Shown piece by piece: positions 10,074-19,462 of a stretch of DNA of 64,000 nt. Below the pieces are notes generated by a model. The model saw only the letters and a program-made list of their open reading frames with translations, was not told the DNA's origin and ran no database searches. Positions within the stretch are counted from its first letter, which is position 1; each line of letters begins with the position of its first letter. The stretch comes from Clostridium cellulovorans 743B (GTDB lineage Bacteria > Bacillota > Clostridia > Clostridiales > Clostridiaceae): NCBI RefSeq assembly GCF_000145275.1, contig NC_014393.1, positions 3,100,001 through 3,164,000 of the forward strand. Reading direction: 5' to 3'. A program made the position numbers and the translations under genes.

Positions 10074-10928
10074 TCAATTTATTTCTTGATGAATTAATGA
10101 AAAGCTTTTATCTTTATTATTAATGCCCATTCTATAAATATGACAATTTTGCTGATTACAAATTTTTCTTAATTTTTCTTCATGTTCTTTGCTACAATTA
10201 ATCCCTAAATATATTGCTGACATTTTCAGTCCTATATCGATTAAGTTTACTAAATCTCCGTTTTTCTCCTTATTGATATTTATATGTAATATTCTATATT
10301 CATCCTCATATTCCCAAGATTTATCCTTTATGCAAGCAGAATGTAATAAACTTGAAATATATTTTCTTGTGTCTTCACAAACTTTCCCTTCATTTTCCTC
10401 TAAATAATATTCATTGATTATATTAGTGATAATTACAGCTATAGGAACCCTAGAATATTCATATGATACCTTATATAAATTTGTTGGATCTATGACAGTA
10501 TATTCTACACATATTCCACAATGATTATTAGCATAATGTGCCCACATAGGTAAACAATCATTTAAGTGTGTTGTAAATGAACCTATTAAAAAACTTCCCT
10601 TAAATCCTTCAAAAATTTCCTTAACTTCAGCTATAGGCCAATTATACTGATTCAATCTTTCCTCATCTATGTATAAGGCATTTAATTCAAATGGATCATT
10701 TAAATTACTGCAGGTTGAAAGCCATATTTTATTACTACTGATAGCTTCAAGTTTCTTCAAATCGTCCTGAATACTATCCTCAAAATCTTTATATCCTTTA
10801 TAAGATTCACTTGATTTTAATGCTATATATTTATATATCACTTTAGGCATATTATCTATCCTATACTTATCAGCTTCTTTATATCTTTCCTCTGAAAGCA
10901 ATTGTATATATTTTTTCAATTCAAACAT
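10074..10928 (-). CDS. DUF2971 domain protein
   Basis: The protein of 284 residues carries the hallmarks of DUF2971: KIWLSTCSNLNDPFE near residue 70 and LPMWAHYANNHCGICVEY near residue 130. The biochemical role of the family is unknown. Members occur as stand-alone genes and near phage-defence or mobile genes. An upstream ATG exists at 10940, but the sequence ATGGAGGGG there is itself the ribosome site, so ATG 10928 is the better start. The gene stands alone between the KimA-like permease and a cellulosomal esterase, with no visible partner. Confidence 0.8.
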   Translation of the reverse strand: MFELKKYIQLLSEERYKEADKYRIDNMPKVIYKYIALKSSESYKGYKDFEDSIQDDLKKLEAISSNKIWLSTCSNLNDPFELNALYIDEERLNQYNWPIAEVKEIFEGFKGSFLIGSFTTHLNDCLPMWAHYANNHCGICVEYTVIDPTNLYKVSYEYSRVPIAVIITNIINEYYLEENEGKVCEDTRKYISSLLHSACIKDKSWEYEDEYRILHININKEKNGDLVNLIDIGLKMSAIYLGINCSKEHEEKLRKICNQQNCHIYRMGINNKDKSFSLIHQEIN

Positions 10929-11107
10929 AAACCCCTCCATTAATTACAACTTATATATTTTTTACTTATTTTCAATAAGCTTATAAAGTTTTCTTAATTC
11001 ATTTTTATAGTATCCCCCTATTTTCTATATTTTTATATCTTTTTATTAATTACTCCGAAACCTAAATAAAACTTTTCTGTAACAATAAAATTTAAATCCT
11101 ATGCAAA

Positions 11108-11151
11108 AAGACTTCTCATTGGAAACAAACAACACTCCAATGAAAAGTCTC
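11108..11151 (-). terminator. terminator of the SGNH-dockerin gene
   Basis: AGACTTTTCATTGGA pairs with TCCAATGAGAAGTCT around a 12-base loop and is followed by TTTTT on the minus strand, 55 bases past the stop codon at 11206. Confidence 0.88.
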
Positions 11152-11205
11152 AAATTTTCTAACTTACTAGTTATTCTTTATTGAAAACCACTTACTATAA
11201 ATTTT

Positions 11206-12567
11206 TTATGCTTGGCTAAGAAGAATCTTTTTAAGCAATGCCAAATCTATTGCATTAACCACACTATCGTTGTTCATATCAGAAGCCTTTAAAGCATCTC
11301 CCGTTAGTCCACCTGAAAGCAAGTGTTTTTTTAGAATTGCAAGATCTATTGCATTTACTTTTCCATCATTATTCACATCACCTTTTTTAATAACGACAGT
11401 GGAATTTTTATAAACGTTAAGTATCGTTTCAGCCCATGCTTCTCTCATTCTATTGTATCCTTCAGTTGATGGATGAACATTGTCACCAGAAATGAGGGTT
11501 TGGTTTTCCTTAAATATTGTCCAAAAATCTGGCCCTTTTATTACTTGAGGATAAGCTGAATATATAGCTTCGACTTTGGCATTATAAGCAGGAACATTAT
11601 CTGATACATTATTCAAGCGAGCCCATGGTATTTTTGAAACTATAGGCACCTTACCTGCCGCTAAGATTTCTTTTACAGCATACTCAATATTATTATAATA
11701 ATTATCTGCTCCTGTTTGATTTCCCCATGAATCATTTGTTCCAAATGCCACGCCTACATACTTCCCTGGAAATATACTTAGGTATGATTTTATGTTTTGT
11801 ACTAAATGACGGCTTAAAATACTACCAGTTCCACCACATTCAACAAGAGGATAATGATTTGGATTATATGAATTTACTATTTGTGCTATAGTACCTTTGC
11901 CATTTCCATTAAGTGCTGTGCCTCCTGCTGTTATCGAATCTCCAAGAATAATCCAAGCATCATCAGTTCCTTGTTTAGCATTATGTATATCCATATTTAT
12001 GCTTATACTACCTGGAATTGAGTCTGTAATATTAATTCTTATCCAATTATAACCTGAAAAATCAAGAACATGCTCACGTGAATGATAATTATTATTTGTA
12101 ACTGTCTGTAAAACTACCCATCCCGAAGCAGGTGCACTATTTCCACCACTTGCAGAGTTTCCTTCAATAGTATAACTCTTTGGCTTGTGATAAGAACTAG
12201 TATTTAATATTGAACTGTCATAATCATAAGTATCAGAATTATACCATGATAAAACTATTTTCTCCCTTTGCTCAACAGGAACATTTGATAAATCGTATGC
12301 TAACCACCCTGGAGCAGTCCCATACCATGTTGTTCCATAATTATTGTCATTAGCATTTGACGCTCCACTAGTTGATGAAAAAGCTGGAACACTACGACTT
12401 ATTAGTGGCATATTTGAATGTGTGTCCTCAACTACTGTTGTTTCACTAGATGTCACTTGATCAACAGCTTTAACCTCTAATGTGGAAAATAAGCTACTAG
12501 AAAGACTTAGAGTTAACGTAGCTACCAATGTCATAGCTACTCCAACTAACTTTTTTGTTTTTAACAT
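11206..12567 (-). CDS. cellulosomal SGNH/GDSL esterase with dockerin
   Basis: The 453-residue secreted enzyme has a signal peptide (residues 1 to about 35), a galactose-binding-like beta domain (about 50-200), an SGNH hydrolase domain (about 200-375) and a type I dockerin (about 395-453). The SGNH blocks are visible: GDSITAGG with the nucleophile Ser211, the Gly block CGGTGS, the Asn block FGTNDS and the Asp-His block DNVHPSTEGY. Such domains usually remove acetyl groups from xylan or other hemicelluloses. The dockerin has two calcium loops (GDVNNDGKVNAIDLAIL and DMNNDSVVNAIDLALL), so the protein should attach to a scaffoldin cohesin outside the cell. GGGAGGAAG precedes ATG 12567. An AraC-type regulator is transcribed divergently. 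Confidence 0.92.
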   Translation of the reverse strand: MLKTKKLVGVAMTLVATLTLSLSSSLFSTLEVKAVDQVTSSETTVVEDTHSNMPLISRSVPAFSSTSGASNANDNNYGTTWYGTAPGWLAYDLSNVPVEQREKIVLSWYNSDTYDYDSSILNTSSYHKPKSYTIEGNSASGGNSAPASGWVVLQTVTNNNYHSREHVLDFSGYNWIRINITDSIPGSISINMDIHNAKQGTDDAWIILGDSITAGGTALNGNGKGTIAQIVNSYNPNHYPLVECGGTGSILSRHLVQNIKSYLSIFPGKYVGVAFGTNDSWGNQTGADNYYNNIEYAVKEILAAGKVPIVSKIPWARLNNVSDNVPAYNAKVEAIYSAYPQVIKGPDFWTIFKENQTLISGDNVHPSTEGYNRMREAWAETILNVYKNSTVVIKKGDVNNDGKVNAIDLAILKKHLLSGGLTGDALKASDMNNDSVVNAIDLALLKKILLSQA

Positions 12568-12721
12568 ATAATACTTCCTCCCATAATTTTCTCCCTTATT
12601 TTACAAGACATAAAAATAACTACAAAACTAACTTATGATTGTTTGAAATACGCTCTTAAAAATCAACTGTCTTTCTCTATAAAAATTTATATTTAGACAA
12701 ATTAGTTGAAGTTATTTTATG

Positions 12722-12750
12722 GTCTTAACACCATTTTACACCATTAAGAC
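12722..12750. promoter_or_regulatory. candidate AraC-type operator (nested direct and inverted repeats)
   Basis: Two direct copies of ACACCATT lie 10 bases apart, between perfect inverted arms GTCTTAA (12722-12728) and TTAAGAC (12744-12750). AraC-family proteins bind direct half-sites, and the site lies in the divergent region between the esterase gene and an AraC-type regulator. The function is inferred. Confidence 0.5.
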
Positions 12751-12780
12751 AATAATATACATATAAATATATTTTAAAAC

Positions 12781-12830
12781 CATGGTATAATTCTAAATAT
12801 ATAATCATGGTATAATTCTAAGTATATAAT
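12781..12830 (+). repeat. 25-bp tandem duplication carrying extended -10 promoter motifs
   Basis: Two adjacent 25-base units, each starting CATGGTATAATTC, differ at one base. Each contains TGGTATAAT, an extended -10 promoter motif reading towards the AraC-type gene at 12864. A third partial copy of the motif is not seen. Confidence 0.8.
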
Positions 12831-12863
12831 TATAAAATCCACTAGAACTTGAGGTGCTTTATC

Positions 12864-13712
12864 ATGTGGCATTGCCAATATATAATTGATACTTCTGCAG
12901 AAGCATCTAATCTTGACTTAATGCTTTATTATTGCGGAAAAGAAACATGTATACCCAATCATACATGGATGCCTAATTTAAAAGAAAGATTTTTAATTCA
13001 CTATATTTTCAGCGGAAAAGGCTCTTTTGAAATTAATGGCTATACTTATAACCTAGAAAGTGGTCAAGGCTTCTTAATTTCACCTGGTGATATAGCAACT
13101 TACAAAGCAGATGACAAGGACCCCTGGACCTATGCATGGGTTGAATTTAATGGTAGGTTATCAGAAAAGTTTTTACATCAAATAGGATTATCAAGCAAAA
13201 CCCCTGTGTTCTCTTGCAAAAAAAAAGATTTGTTGGAAGCTTCCTTCCAATATATCTTTGATGCTTGTAAAAAAAGTCGTAATAACAACTTATTAATATT
13301 AAGTAGCTTATATCACTTTCTTGCAATGATACATGAAGCCTCTGCCCCTGAACAAACTGAAAAAAATACTGAGAAACTTAAAGATTACTATATCCATCAA
13401 GCTATGATATTTATTGAAAAAAATTATTATAGAAATTTGTGTATTAGTGAAATGGCCAAATATCTTTCACTAAACCGAAACTATATGTCAACACTTTTTA
13501 AGGAATCAGTAGGCATAACTCCACAAGCTTATCTTATTAACTACAGAATGGATAAAGCTAAAGAGCTTATGAAAAATTCTTCCTTAACTATTGGTGAAAT
13601 ATCATCATTAGTGGGATATAATGACCCTCTAATGTTTTCAAGAATGTTTAAAAAGTTATTTGGAATACCACCAAAAAATTATAGAAACTCAATAAACGTA
13701 CAAAAAGACTGA
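12864..13712 (+). CDS. AraC-family transcriptional regulator
   Basis: The protein of 282 residues has an N-terminal cupin-like sugar-sensing domain (about 10-150, with LSGQGFLISPGDIATYKAD-like spacing) and a C-terminal AraC-type double helix-turn-helix (about 185-280). The second helix unit shows the family pattern IGEISSLVGYNDPLMFSRMFKK. An upstream TTG at 12849 also opens the frame, but GAGGTG at 12851-12856 is placed correctly for ATG 12864, which I take as the start. It is divergent from the dockerin esterase gene, and the shared intergenic region holds repeated half-sites, so it probably controls that gene, itself, or both in response to a plant sugar. The target is inferred. Confidence 0.88.
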   Translation: MWHCQYIIDTSAEASNLDLMLYYCGKETCIPNHTWMPNLKERFLIHYIFSGKGSFEINGYTYNLESGQGFLISPGDIATYKADDKDPWTYAWVEFNGRLSEKFLHQIGLSSKTPVFSCKKKDLLEASFQYIFDACKKSRNNNLLILSSLYHFLAMIHEASAPEQTEKNTEKLKDYYIHQAMIFIEKNYYRNLCISEMAKYLSLNRNYMSTLFKESVGITPQAYLINYRMDKAKELMKNSSLTIGEISSLVGYNDPLMFSRMFKKLFGIPPKNYRNSINVQKD

Positions 13713-13736
13713 AAAGAAAATCTCTTTTCAGTCTTA
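13703..13736. terminator. convergent bidirectional terminator
   Basis: AAGACTGAAAAGA pairs with TCTTTTCAGTCTT. The 5' arm overlaps the AraC-type gene's stop codon. The hairpin also serves the minus-strand gene ending at 13752. Confidence 0.8.
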
Positions 13737-13751
13737 TAAAAATTACTTGCA

Positions 13752-14609
13752 TTATTTTTTATAATAGAAGTAATCTAAAAGATTATCCCCTAAATAAGCC
13801 TCTAACTGCTTATATCTTATAGCCATCTTTCTATTTGTTCTAATTGTCGGATAAAAAAATCCTATTGCAAAAATAATAAGCCAAAACTTATAAATTCCAT
13901 ACCCTAAAACAAAAACCAAAACAAAATAAATAGAATATCCTATAACTGCATATATTGAATCTTTTATAAAAGTATTTTTAGCCTCACCTTCGTCTATGAA
14001 AAACCAATAACATTTTATATAGTTTAACATTAAAAATAAAACAAATAGAAGGATTGAAAGTAAAATATATAGCTTTCCTTCAATATCTAAACCTAAGCCT
14101 ATTGAAAAAAACATAATAAATGACCAAAGTGCTAAAGGTTGAGCCCTTGCCATATTTCTAACATTTTGTTTTTCTTCAAGAGTAAATTCTTCCTTCTTAA
14201 TATTTTCATCTATAGGATAATCAGCATATATTTTTGCTTTTTTCAACATCCTATATTCTAATATTAAGCTAACTATAAGTAACAAAAGACATATTAGATT
14301 CTGAATTATGTATCCTAACGACATATATTGAAACCTTAATGTATAGAATGACAGAAAACAAGCTATAGCTCTCATTATCCAATCAATTGTAGAATACGGC
14401 TTAAATATCTTATATTCTTTTTTATAATCGTCTGCTAATATAGGCGACGTTATTAACAATAACACTAAAGGGCTCAATCCCCATATTCCTAGTAGCCCCC
14501 AATAAGCTTGAAGTACTCCTTTATATTTTGCATAATAATACATAAACAAAAAATTGCTTATGTATGTAATAAAATTTATACCTATTAATCGTTTCGTAAT
14601 TTTTTTCAA
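13752..14609 (-). CDS. multi-pass membrane protein of unknown function
   Basis: This is a 285-residue protein with about eight hydrophobic segments in two blocks (residues 10-125 and 160-265), separated by a charged linker (about 125-155, KKEEFTLEEKQNVRN). I see no catalytic motif or known family signature. The start is TTG 14609, supported by AGGAGGAG four bases upstream. A small two-helix membrane protein is encoded just upstream on the same strand (14684-14842), and the two may be co-transcribed. Confidence 0.75.
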   Translation of the reverse strand: MKKITKRLIGINFITYISNFLFMYYYAKYKGVLQAYWGLLGIWGLSPLVLLLITSPILADDYKKEYKIFKPYSTIDWIMRAIACFLSFYTLRFQYMSLGYIIQNLICLLLLIVSLILEYRMLKKAKIYADYPIDENIKKEEFTLEEKQNVRNMARAQPLALWSFIMFFSIGLGLDIEGKLYILLSILLFVLFLMLNYIKCYWFFIDEGEAKNTFIKDSIYAVIGYSIYFVLVFVLGYGIYKFWLIIFAIGFFYPTIRTNRKMAIRYKQLEAYLGDNLLDYFYYKK

Positions 14610-14683
14610 AGTACTCCTCCTATATGTGTATATTATCCTCTTGAAGCCTAGCTAAAGTTATTATATTTCCTCAGCAGGTAAAA

Positions 14684-14842
14684 TTAAATTTTTTTACCTG
14701 TATTGATAAATTTACTTCCAACCAATCCAACAATTATCAAAGATGAAATTATTGCTAAATCTATAGTTAAAAAAGTTTTAAGAATGAAAATTAATACTAC
14801 AGCAACACTAAATAAAAATATAGCTTTAATATACTTACTCAT
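14684..14842 (-). CDS. small two-helix membrane protein (52 residues)
   Basis: A 52-codon frame encodes a protein made almost entirely of two hydrophobic helices (residues 5-25 and 27-44) with a basic C-terminus (NTGKKI). The ribosome site is weak (AAGTGATGG). It lies 74 bases upstream of the membrane protein at 13752-14609 in the same direction. A 9-bp inverted repeat (14675-14700) spans its stop codon, without a T run. Small size makes this uncertain, but the hydrophobic composition is not random. Confidence 0.45.
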   Translation of the reverse strand: MSKYIKAIFLFSVAVVLIFILKTFLTIDLAIISSLIIVGLVGSKFINTGKKI

Positions 14843-14870
14843 ACCATCACTTATTACAAAATTATCATAC

Positions 14871-15574
14871 TTCTGATTAAGTAAAACTTATTTTCAAAAG
14901 TTACATAATTTAAGTAATTCCCCTCCTCTTTTACTCCTACTATACTAAATTAGAACTTCACTTTGTAATATTTATCCATATATATAATTATACACTCATT
15001 TTTTTCTTATGCAAATATTTCTAATTATCTCTGAAACATTACTCTTCTAACCATTTTATAAAATTTTAAAACAATCTTGTTCTACTAATCATATTTATAT
15101 TTTATTTCACATTTCTTTTAAACAATGCCGCATTTTTTTATAACTTCCTATAAAGAAAGCTAATAAAAATGTAAGAAATGTCAATTGAAAACCTATACAA
15201 TAATAAGTATACTATAGGTAATATAACCTAAATGTATATAAAAAAATGATTTTTTTACTAATTATTACATGCGCGAAACACTATAATCTTCAATCATTAT
15301 AGATTTATATATAATAATTGAAAAAATAACTGTTGTTAAACTCTCTAAATATCTACTTCTAATACAGAATAGCTTTAATATAACTTTGAATAACTTAAAT
15401 TTCTTTATTAGAATGTATAAATACACTAAGATCACCATTGGTACTCTTTATAGCACAATAAGTTGTTTAGTTGTTAAAATATATCCAGTAATTGAATATC
15501 ACGATCTCAGTCTTTCATAATTAATCTAAAATAATTGATCATTATTAACTCGCCAAAATAAAATTTCTTGTGAG
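14871..15574. other. intergenic region without a recognisable gene
   Basis: About 700 bases of very AT-rich DNA lie between two divergent units. I find no coding frame, RNA gene or terminator. Promoters for the GH43 gene at 15692 presumably lie in its right part. Confidence 0.5.
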
Positions 15575-15601
15575 TTATATGATAAAGAAAGTATCATATA
15601 A
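15575..15601 (+). promoter_or_regulatory. perfect hairpin in the leader of the GH43 arabinanase gene
   Basis: TTATATGATA (15575-15584) and TATCATATAA (15592-15601) are perfect inverted repeats around a 7-base loop, about 90 bases upstream of the start codon. It could be an operator or an mRNA-stabilising stem. Confidence 0.5.
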
Positions 15602-15621
15602 ACTAAGACTTAAGGAAGGTG

Positions 15622-15708
15622 GTGAAATCATTAAATCTGCAGTATGATATTTTCAATAATGTAAACGTTTTTAAAATGAAAGGGGATTTCAATGAATATG
15701 GATTTTAA
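15622..15708 (+). CDS. possible 28-codon leader peptide overlapping the GH43 start
   Basis: GTG 15622 follows AAGGAAGG and opens a 28-codon frame that ends with TAA at 15706-15708, overlapping the GH43 start (15692) in another frame. If translated, it could couple or repress GH43 translation. The only support is the ribosome-site match, so this is speculative. Confidence 0.2.
   Translation: MKSLNLQYDIFNNVNVFKMKGDFNEYGF
15660..15673 (+). promoter_or_regulatory. cre-like site (CcpA) ahead of the arabinanase gene
   Basis: TGTAAACGTTTTTA matches the CcpA consensus TGWAANCGNTNWCA at 13 of 14 positions. It lies 19 bases before the start codon, a position that fits roadblock repression by glucose. 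Confidence 0.5.
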
Positions 15709-17818
15709 GTTTACTAAACTAATTAAAAATATTTCGTCCAAATTTTTAGCATTTGTATTAATATGCGCAATGTTATTCTCACTTGGTTTTACTGACAATA
15801 ATATTGCATACGCAGCTGCAAGTTCTTCAACAACATCAACGACAACAAGAGTATCTGTTCATGATCCTTCAATTTTTTATGATTCAGCTACAAATAAATA
15901 CTATATTTTTGGTTCACATTTAGGACAAGCATCTAGTACAGACTTAAGAAATTGGTCTTACCTAGGCACTCAAGGTTATACAAATACAAGTCTATATGGC
16001 GCACCTACCTTTGAAGGTTATTATTATATTAAAAACAAAAATAGCTCATTATATTTAGATATTACTGATGGTTCTAACGCTGATGGAGCTAAAATAAGAC
16101 AATGGACATACAATGGTTCAGAAGCACAAAAGTTTAAGATAGTATACTATGGAAGTGGTTATTATTATATTTTAACTGGTGCTTCAGCATATGCTAGTTG
16201 TGTTGACATTACAGATGGCTCTACTGCTGATGGGGCTAACGTAATACAATGGAAATACTGGGGAGGTACACCACAGCTATACAAAATTCAACAAAACTCA
16301 GATGGAACCGTTTCTTTCCTTACTAAAGGAACCAATGGTGCATCTGCTCTTGATGTCTTTGAAGGAAGTACAACAGCTGGTGGTAACATCTGTCAATGGT
16401 CTTTCTGGGGCGGTGAAATGCAAAAATGGGAATTAGTAAAAGCTGGTGGTACAGGAAACCCATCAAGAAATACTAATGCTCCTTTAATCTCTGCTTTATC
16501 AACTTCATTTGGTTGGGCTGGTTATAACGATCAAGATTCTTCAGGTGGAACAGCCGTATGGGCTCCAGATCCTATATATAACCCATCATATGTTTGGGCA
16601 GATGGTTCAAAGGGTGCATACATGATGTATTATTGTACTTCCTCTACATATATCCGTTCTTGCATAGGATATGCTGTATCAAAATCAGTAACAGGTCCTT
16701 ACCAATATGTTGATACTGTTATATATTCAGGATTTACGAGTTCAGATAACAATGTCACGACTACTTCTTCATTAGGTACAAAAACAGTAAATACTTCATA
16801 TAAAAACACCAACATTCCTGAATTAATTGATAAAGGAATCTTAACAGGAACAAGAAGTGGTTGGTTTAATAACGGTGCATACAATAACTCATTATTTCCA
16901 AATGCTATTGATCCAACCCTTGTTTTCGATAAAAGCGGAAAACTTTGGATGACATATGGTTCATGGTCTGGTGGTATCTATATACTACAAATTGACACTG
17001 CAACAGGTCAACCAATTTATCCAAGAACAAGCAGTGGTAATACAGATGGTTACTTTGGAACAAGAATAGCTGGTGGATATGGGAAATCTGGCGAAGCTCC
17101 ATATATTGTATATGATTCAGCTTCTGGATATTACTACTTATATGTAACTTATGGCTGGTTAGGAAAAGATGGTGGATATCATATCCGTTTATATCGTTCA
17201 TCAACAATTAACGGTAATTATGTAGATGCAGCTGGAAACTCAGCTATTTTTACTTCTTCAACTAATCAAGCTAACATTGGTATTAAGCTATTTGGTAATT
17301 ACAAATTCTCTAGTATACCTACTGGATATAAATCAGGTGGGCATAATTCAGCATTTATTGATACAGACGGACAACGTTACTTAGTTTACCATACAAGGTT
17401 TAACAATGGTACAGAGATGCATGAAGTTCGTGTTCATCAACAATTCCTAAATGCTGATAAATGGCCTGTAACAGCTGTATACGAATACCTTGGAAGTACT
17501 ATTTCTTCAACCGGTTACAGTACAAGTGATATGTGTGGAACATATCAATTTATTAATATGGGAAAAGATGCAACTACTGCAAATGTAGGTATGCTTACAA
17601 CTCAAAGTGTTACTCTTAACTCAAATGGAACAATTACAGGAAGTGTAACAGGTACTTGGTCTTACACATCTGGTAGCTACTATTGCTCTATGGTAATAGG
17701 TGGTGTGACTTATAAAGGAGTATTCTTTAAACAAAAGGATGAATCTTCAAGTCATACATCTGTGATGACCTTCTCATTAATTGGCACAAATAACCAATCT
17801 ATTTGGGGATCAAAATAA
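15692..17818 (+). CDS. secreted GH43 endo-1,5-alpha-L-arabinanase with internal ricin-type CBM13
   Basis: The 708-residue exported enzyme has a signal peptide (about 1-41, ending IAYAA). The five-bladed GH43 catalytic domain carries base Asp58 (VSVHDPS), Asp407 (NAIDPTL) and acid Glu468 (SGEAPYI). It ends with the beta-barrel domain found in extracellular arabinanases (about 590-708). A ricin-B/CBM13 lectin repeat (about 110-252) with three Q-W motifs (QWTY, QWKY, QWSF) is inserted between the first strands of the catalytic propeller and the rest, which is unusual: binding modules are normally appended. There is no dockerin, so the enzyme is free or wall-bound rather than cellulosomal. It should cut internal alpha-1,5 bonds of arabinan. 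AAAGGGG precedes the start. Confidence 0.92.
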   Translation: MNMDFKFTKLIKNISSKFLAFVLICAMLFSLGFTDNNIAYAAASSSTTSTTTRVSVHDPSIFYDSATNKYYIFGSHLGQASSTDLRNWSYLGTQGYTNTSLYGAPTFEGYYYIKNKNSSLYLDITDGSNADGAKIRQWTYNGSEAQKFKIVYYGSGYYYILTGASAYASCVDITDGSTADGANVIQWKYWGGTPQLYKIQQNSDGTVSFLTKGTNGASALDVFEGSTTAGGNICQWSFWGGEMQKWELVKAGGTGNPSRNTNAPLISALSTSFGWAGYNDQDSSGGTAVWAPDPIYNPSYVWADGSKGAYMMYYCTSSTYIRSCIGYAVSKSVTGPYQYVDTVIYSGFTSSDNNVTTTSSLGTKTVNTSYKNTNIPELIDKGILTGTRSGWFNNGAYNNSLFPNAIDPTLVFDKSGKLWMTYGSWSGGIYILQIDTATGQPIYPRTSSGNTDGYFGTRIAGGYGKSGEAPYIVYDSASGYYYLYVTYGWLGKDGGYHIRLYRSSTINGNYVDAAGNSAIFTSSTNQANIGIKLFGNYKFSSIPTGYKSGGHNSAFIDTDGQRYLVYHTRFNNGTEMHEVRVHQQFLNADKWPVTAVYEYLGSTISSTGYSTSDMCGTYQFINMGKDATTANVGMLTTQSVTLNSNGTITGSVTGTWSYTSGSYYCSMVIGGVTYKGVFFKQKDESSSHTSVMTFSLIGTNNQSIWGSK

Positions 17819-17833
17819 ATCAGTACAAATAGC

Positions 17834-17873
17834 AAGTCTCTCAGCTTCTAATTAGTGGCTGAGAGACTTTTTA
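17834..17873 (+). terminator. terminator of the arabinanase gene
   Basis: AAGTCTCTCAGC pairs with GCTGAGAGACTT and is followed by TTTTT, 16 bases after the stop codon. Confidence 0.9.
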
Positions 17874-18000
17874 ATTAATAAAATATATAGCTTCGCTTTT
17901 ATTCAGTTTACACAAAACTTCTTATACTATCTTCATACCTGAAGCAGTCTTATGTTTCACTATTAATAACATAAATTCTATTATTATTTTTACGCTTATC

Positions 18001-18474
18001 TTATTTTAAACCATATAAAGAGAAAGGCCCATTTTTCTCACTACCATCATATGGTATATCTTTAAATCCTTTGCCATTATTATCAATAACACTTATTAGC
18101 AATTTTTGGGTTAAGTCAGGCACATCAGCTCTTGTTACAGCTTCATTTATATCAATCCATACTGCTTCACTATTTTCATCCCCATCGGATTGAGCTTCTC
18201 CTCCAATATATTTAGCTGTAAAAATTACATACCAATCCTTGAAATTAAAACGGATTCCTACAACCTCTAAAGGTTCTACAGTAACTCCTGTTTCCTCAAG
18301 GATCTCTCTTTTTACAGCATCTGTAGGAGTTTCATTCAGCTTCATATAACCACCAGGAATGATAAGTTTTCCTTTCCCAGCACCATAGGTATGTCTAACT
18401 AATAAAACTTTACTTTCCTTTATTACAATTCCTGCTACAGATTTACCCCAATCAGTATTTTCTTCATTTACCAT
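18001..18474 (-). CDS. Nudix hydrolase
   Basis: The 157-residue protein contains a complete Nudix box, GGYMKLNE followed seven residues later by REILEETGV (about residues 41-64), which fits G-x5-E-x7-REUXEEXGU. All metal-binding glutamates are present. Proteins of this size hydrolyse nucleotide-diphosphate derivatives such as ADP-ribose or oxidised nucleotides; the substrate cannot be read from the sequence. AGGAG precedes ATG 18474. No operon partner is visible. Confidence 0.9.
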   Translation of the reverse strand: MVNEENTDWGKSVAGIVIKESKVLLVRHTYGAGKGKLIIPGGYMKLNETPTDAVKREILEETGVTVEPLEVVGIRFNFKDWYVIFTAKYIGGEAQSDGDENSEAVWIDINEAVTRADVPDLTQKLLISVIDNNGKGFKDIPYDGSEKNGPFSLYGLK

Positions 18475-18659
18475 ATTTAAATCTCCTAGCTTTATTTAGA
18501 GATAAGGATTTTCTAATCCCTATGATATTTCGTTTTATATCATAACCAAGTAAAAATTGTTACTTATTATTTTACCATAAAGTTGATTGTACTTCATTTG
18601 AGTTTAGAATGTACCTTAAAGGCGTTCTAATTTTTCTTAAAGATGAAACACTATTTAAC

Positions 18660-19358
18660 TTATTGCATATCTACTTTAAGTTTATCTTGCAAATCACCTT
18701 TTATTTCATTAGCTAAGTTTCCATAATAAAGTTTATTATCCTTAGCAAATATGCATCCAAAGTAAACAATAGGATCATCAAAAGTTTTTTGATGTATCTT
18801 TTCTTTTGGTGAATTAACCTATATGTAATAAATGTCATCACAGTTATTAAAATCTTCTTTATTATATTTTATCGTTCCAAATGTCTCTTGAAGTTTAACT
18901 ATCACATCTTTTTCTATTATAATCCTTGCTTCTGCTGTATCTCTATCATTACAAAGAACAAAACTATTGTATTTATCAATATTGCTCTTTATAAAACTTA
19001 AATCTTGTAAGTAATTGACCTTAGAATAACTCATAGGATTATCATCTATGACTGTAAAGTGTATATGATCCCTGTCTTCTTTCTCTACTAAAATTTCACC
19101 TACATCTAACAAAATATCATTAATAGATCTTTTATCCTTAACACCTAAATGTCCTATACTTTTTAATTCTTTGTTATCTTTAAAGTCATAATTAGATGGG
19201 AAATATATATCACCATTTAACTCTACAGGACTATATCTATAATGTTCATTTGTAACATATCTTCCTACTATTATTCCTTGCCTCTTACCATAAAAAATAA
19301 CAAGTATACAAATAGCTAGTATAAGTATTGTTAATATTATCAAAACTACTTTTTTCAT
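18660..19358 (-). pseudogene. membrane-anchored hypothetical protein interrupted by an in-frame TAG
   Basis: The frame opens at ATG 19358 and encodes an N-terminal membrane anchor (residues 4-25) and a soluble domain, then meets TAG at 18819-18821 after 179 codons. Beyond the TAG the same frame stays open for 53 more codons to TAA at 18660. The extension has ordinary composition (for example FDDPIVYFGCIFAKDNKLYYG). This suggests a 232-residue gene with a nonsense mutation, or amber readthrough. The shorter product, residues 1-179, may still be made. I do not recognise the family. Confidence 0.6.
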
Positions 19359-19462
19359 TCATATTACATCCTAACTAATTTTCTTGTCAACAATAATACT
19401 TTTGATAATGCAACTAAAAATGTCCTCATAATTTATAAATAGTTTTCAACTTTTCATGCTAA

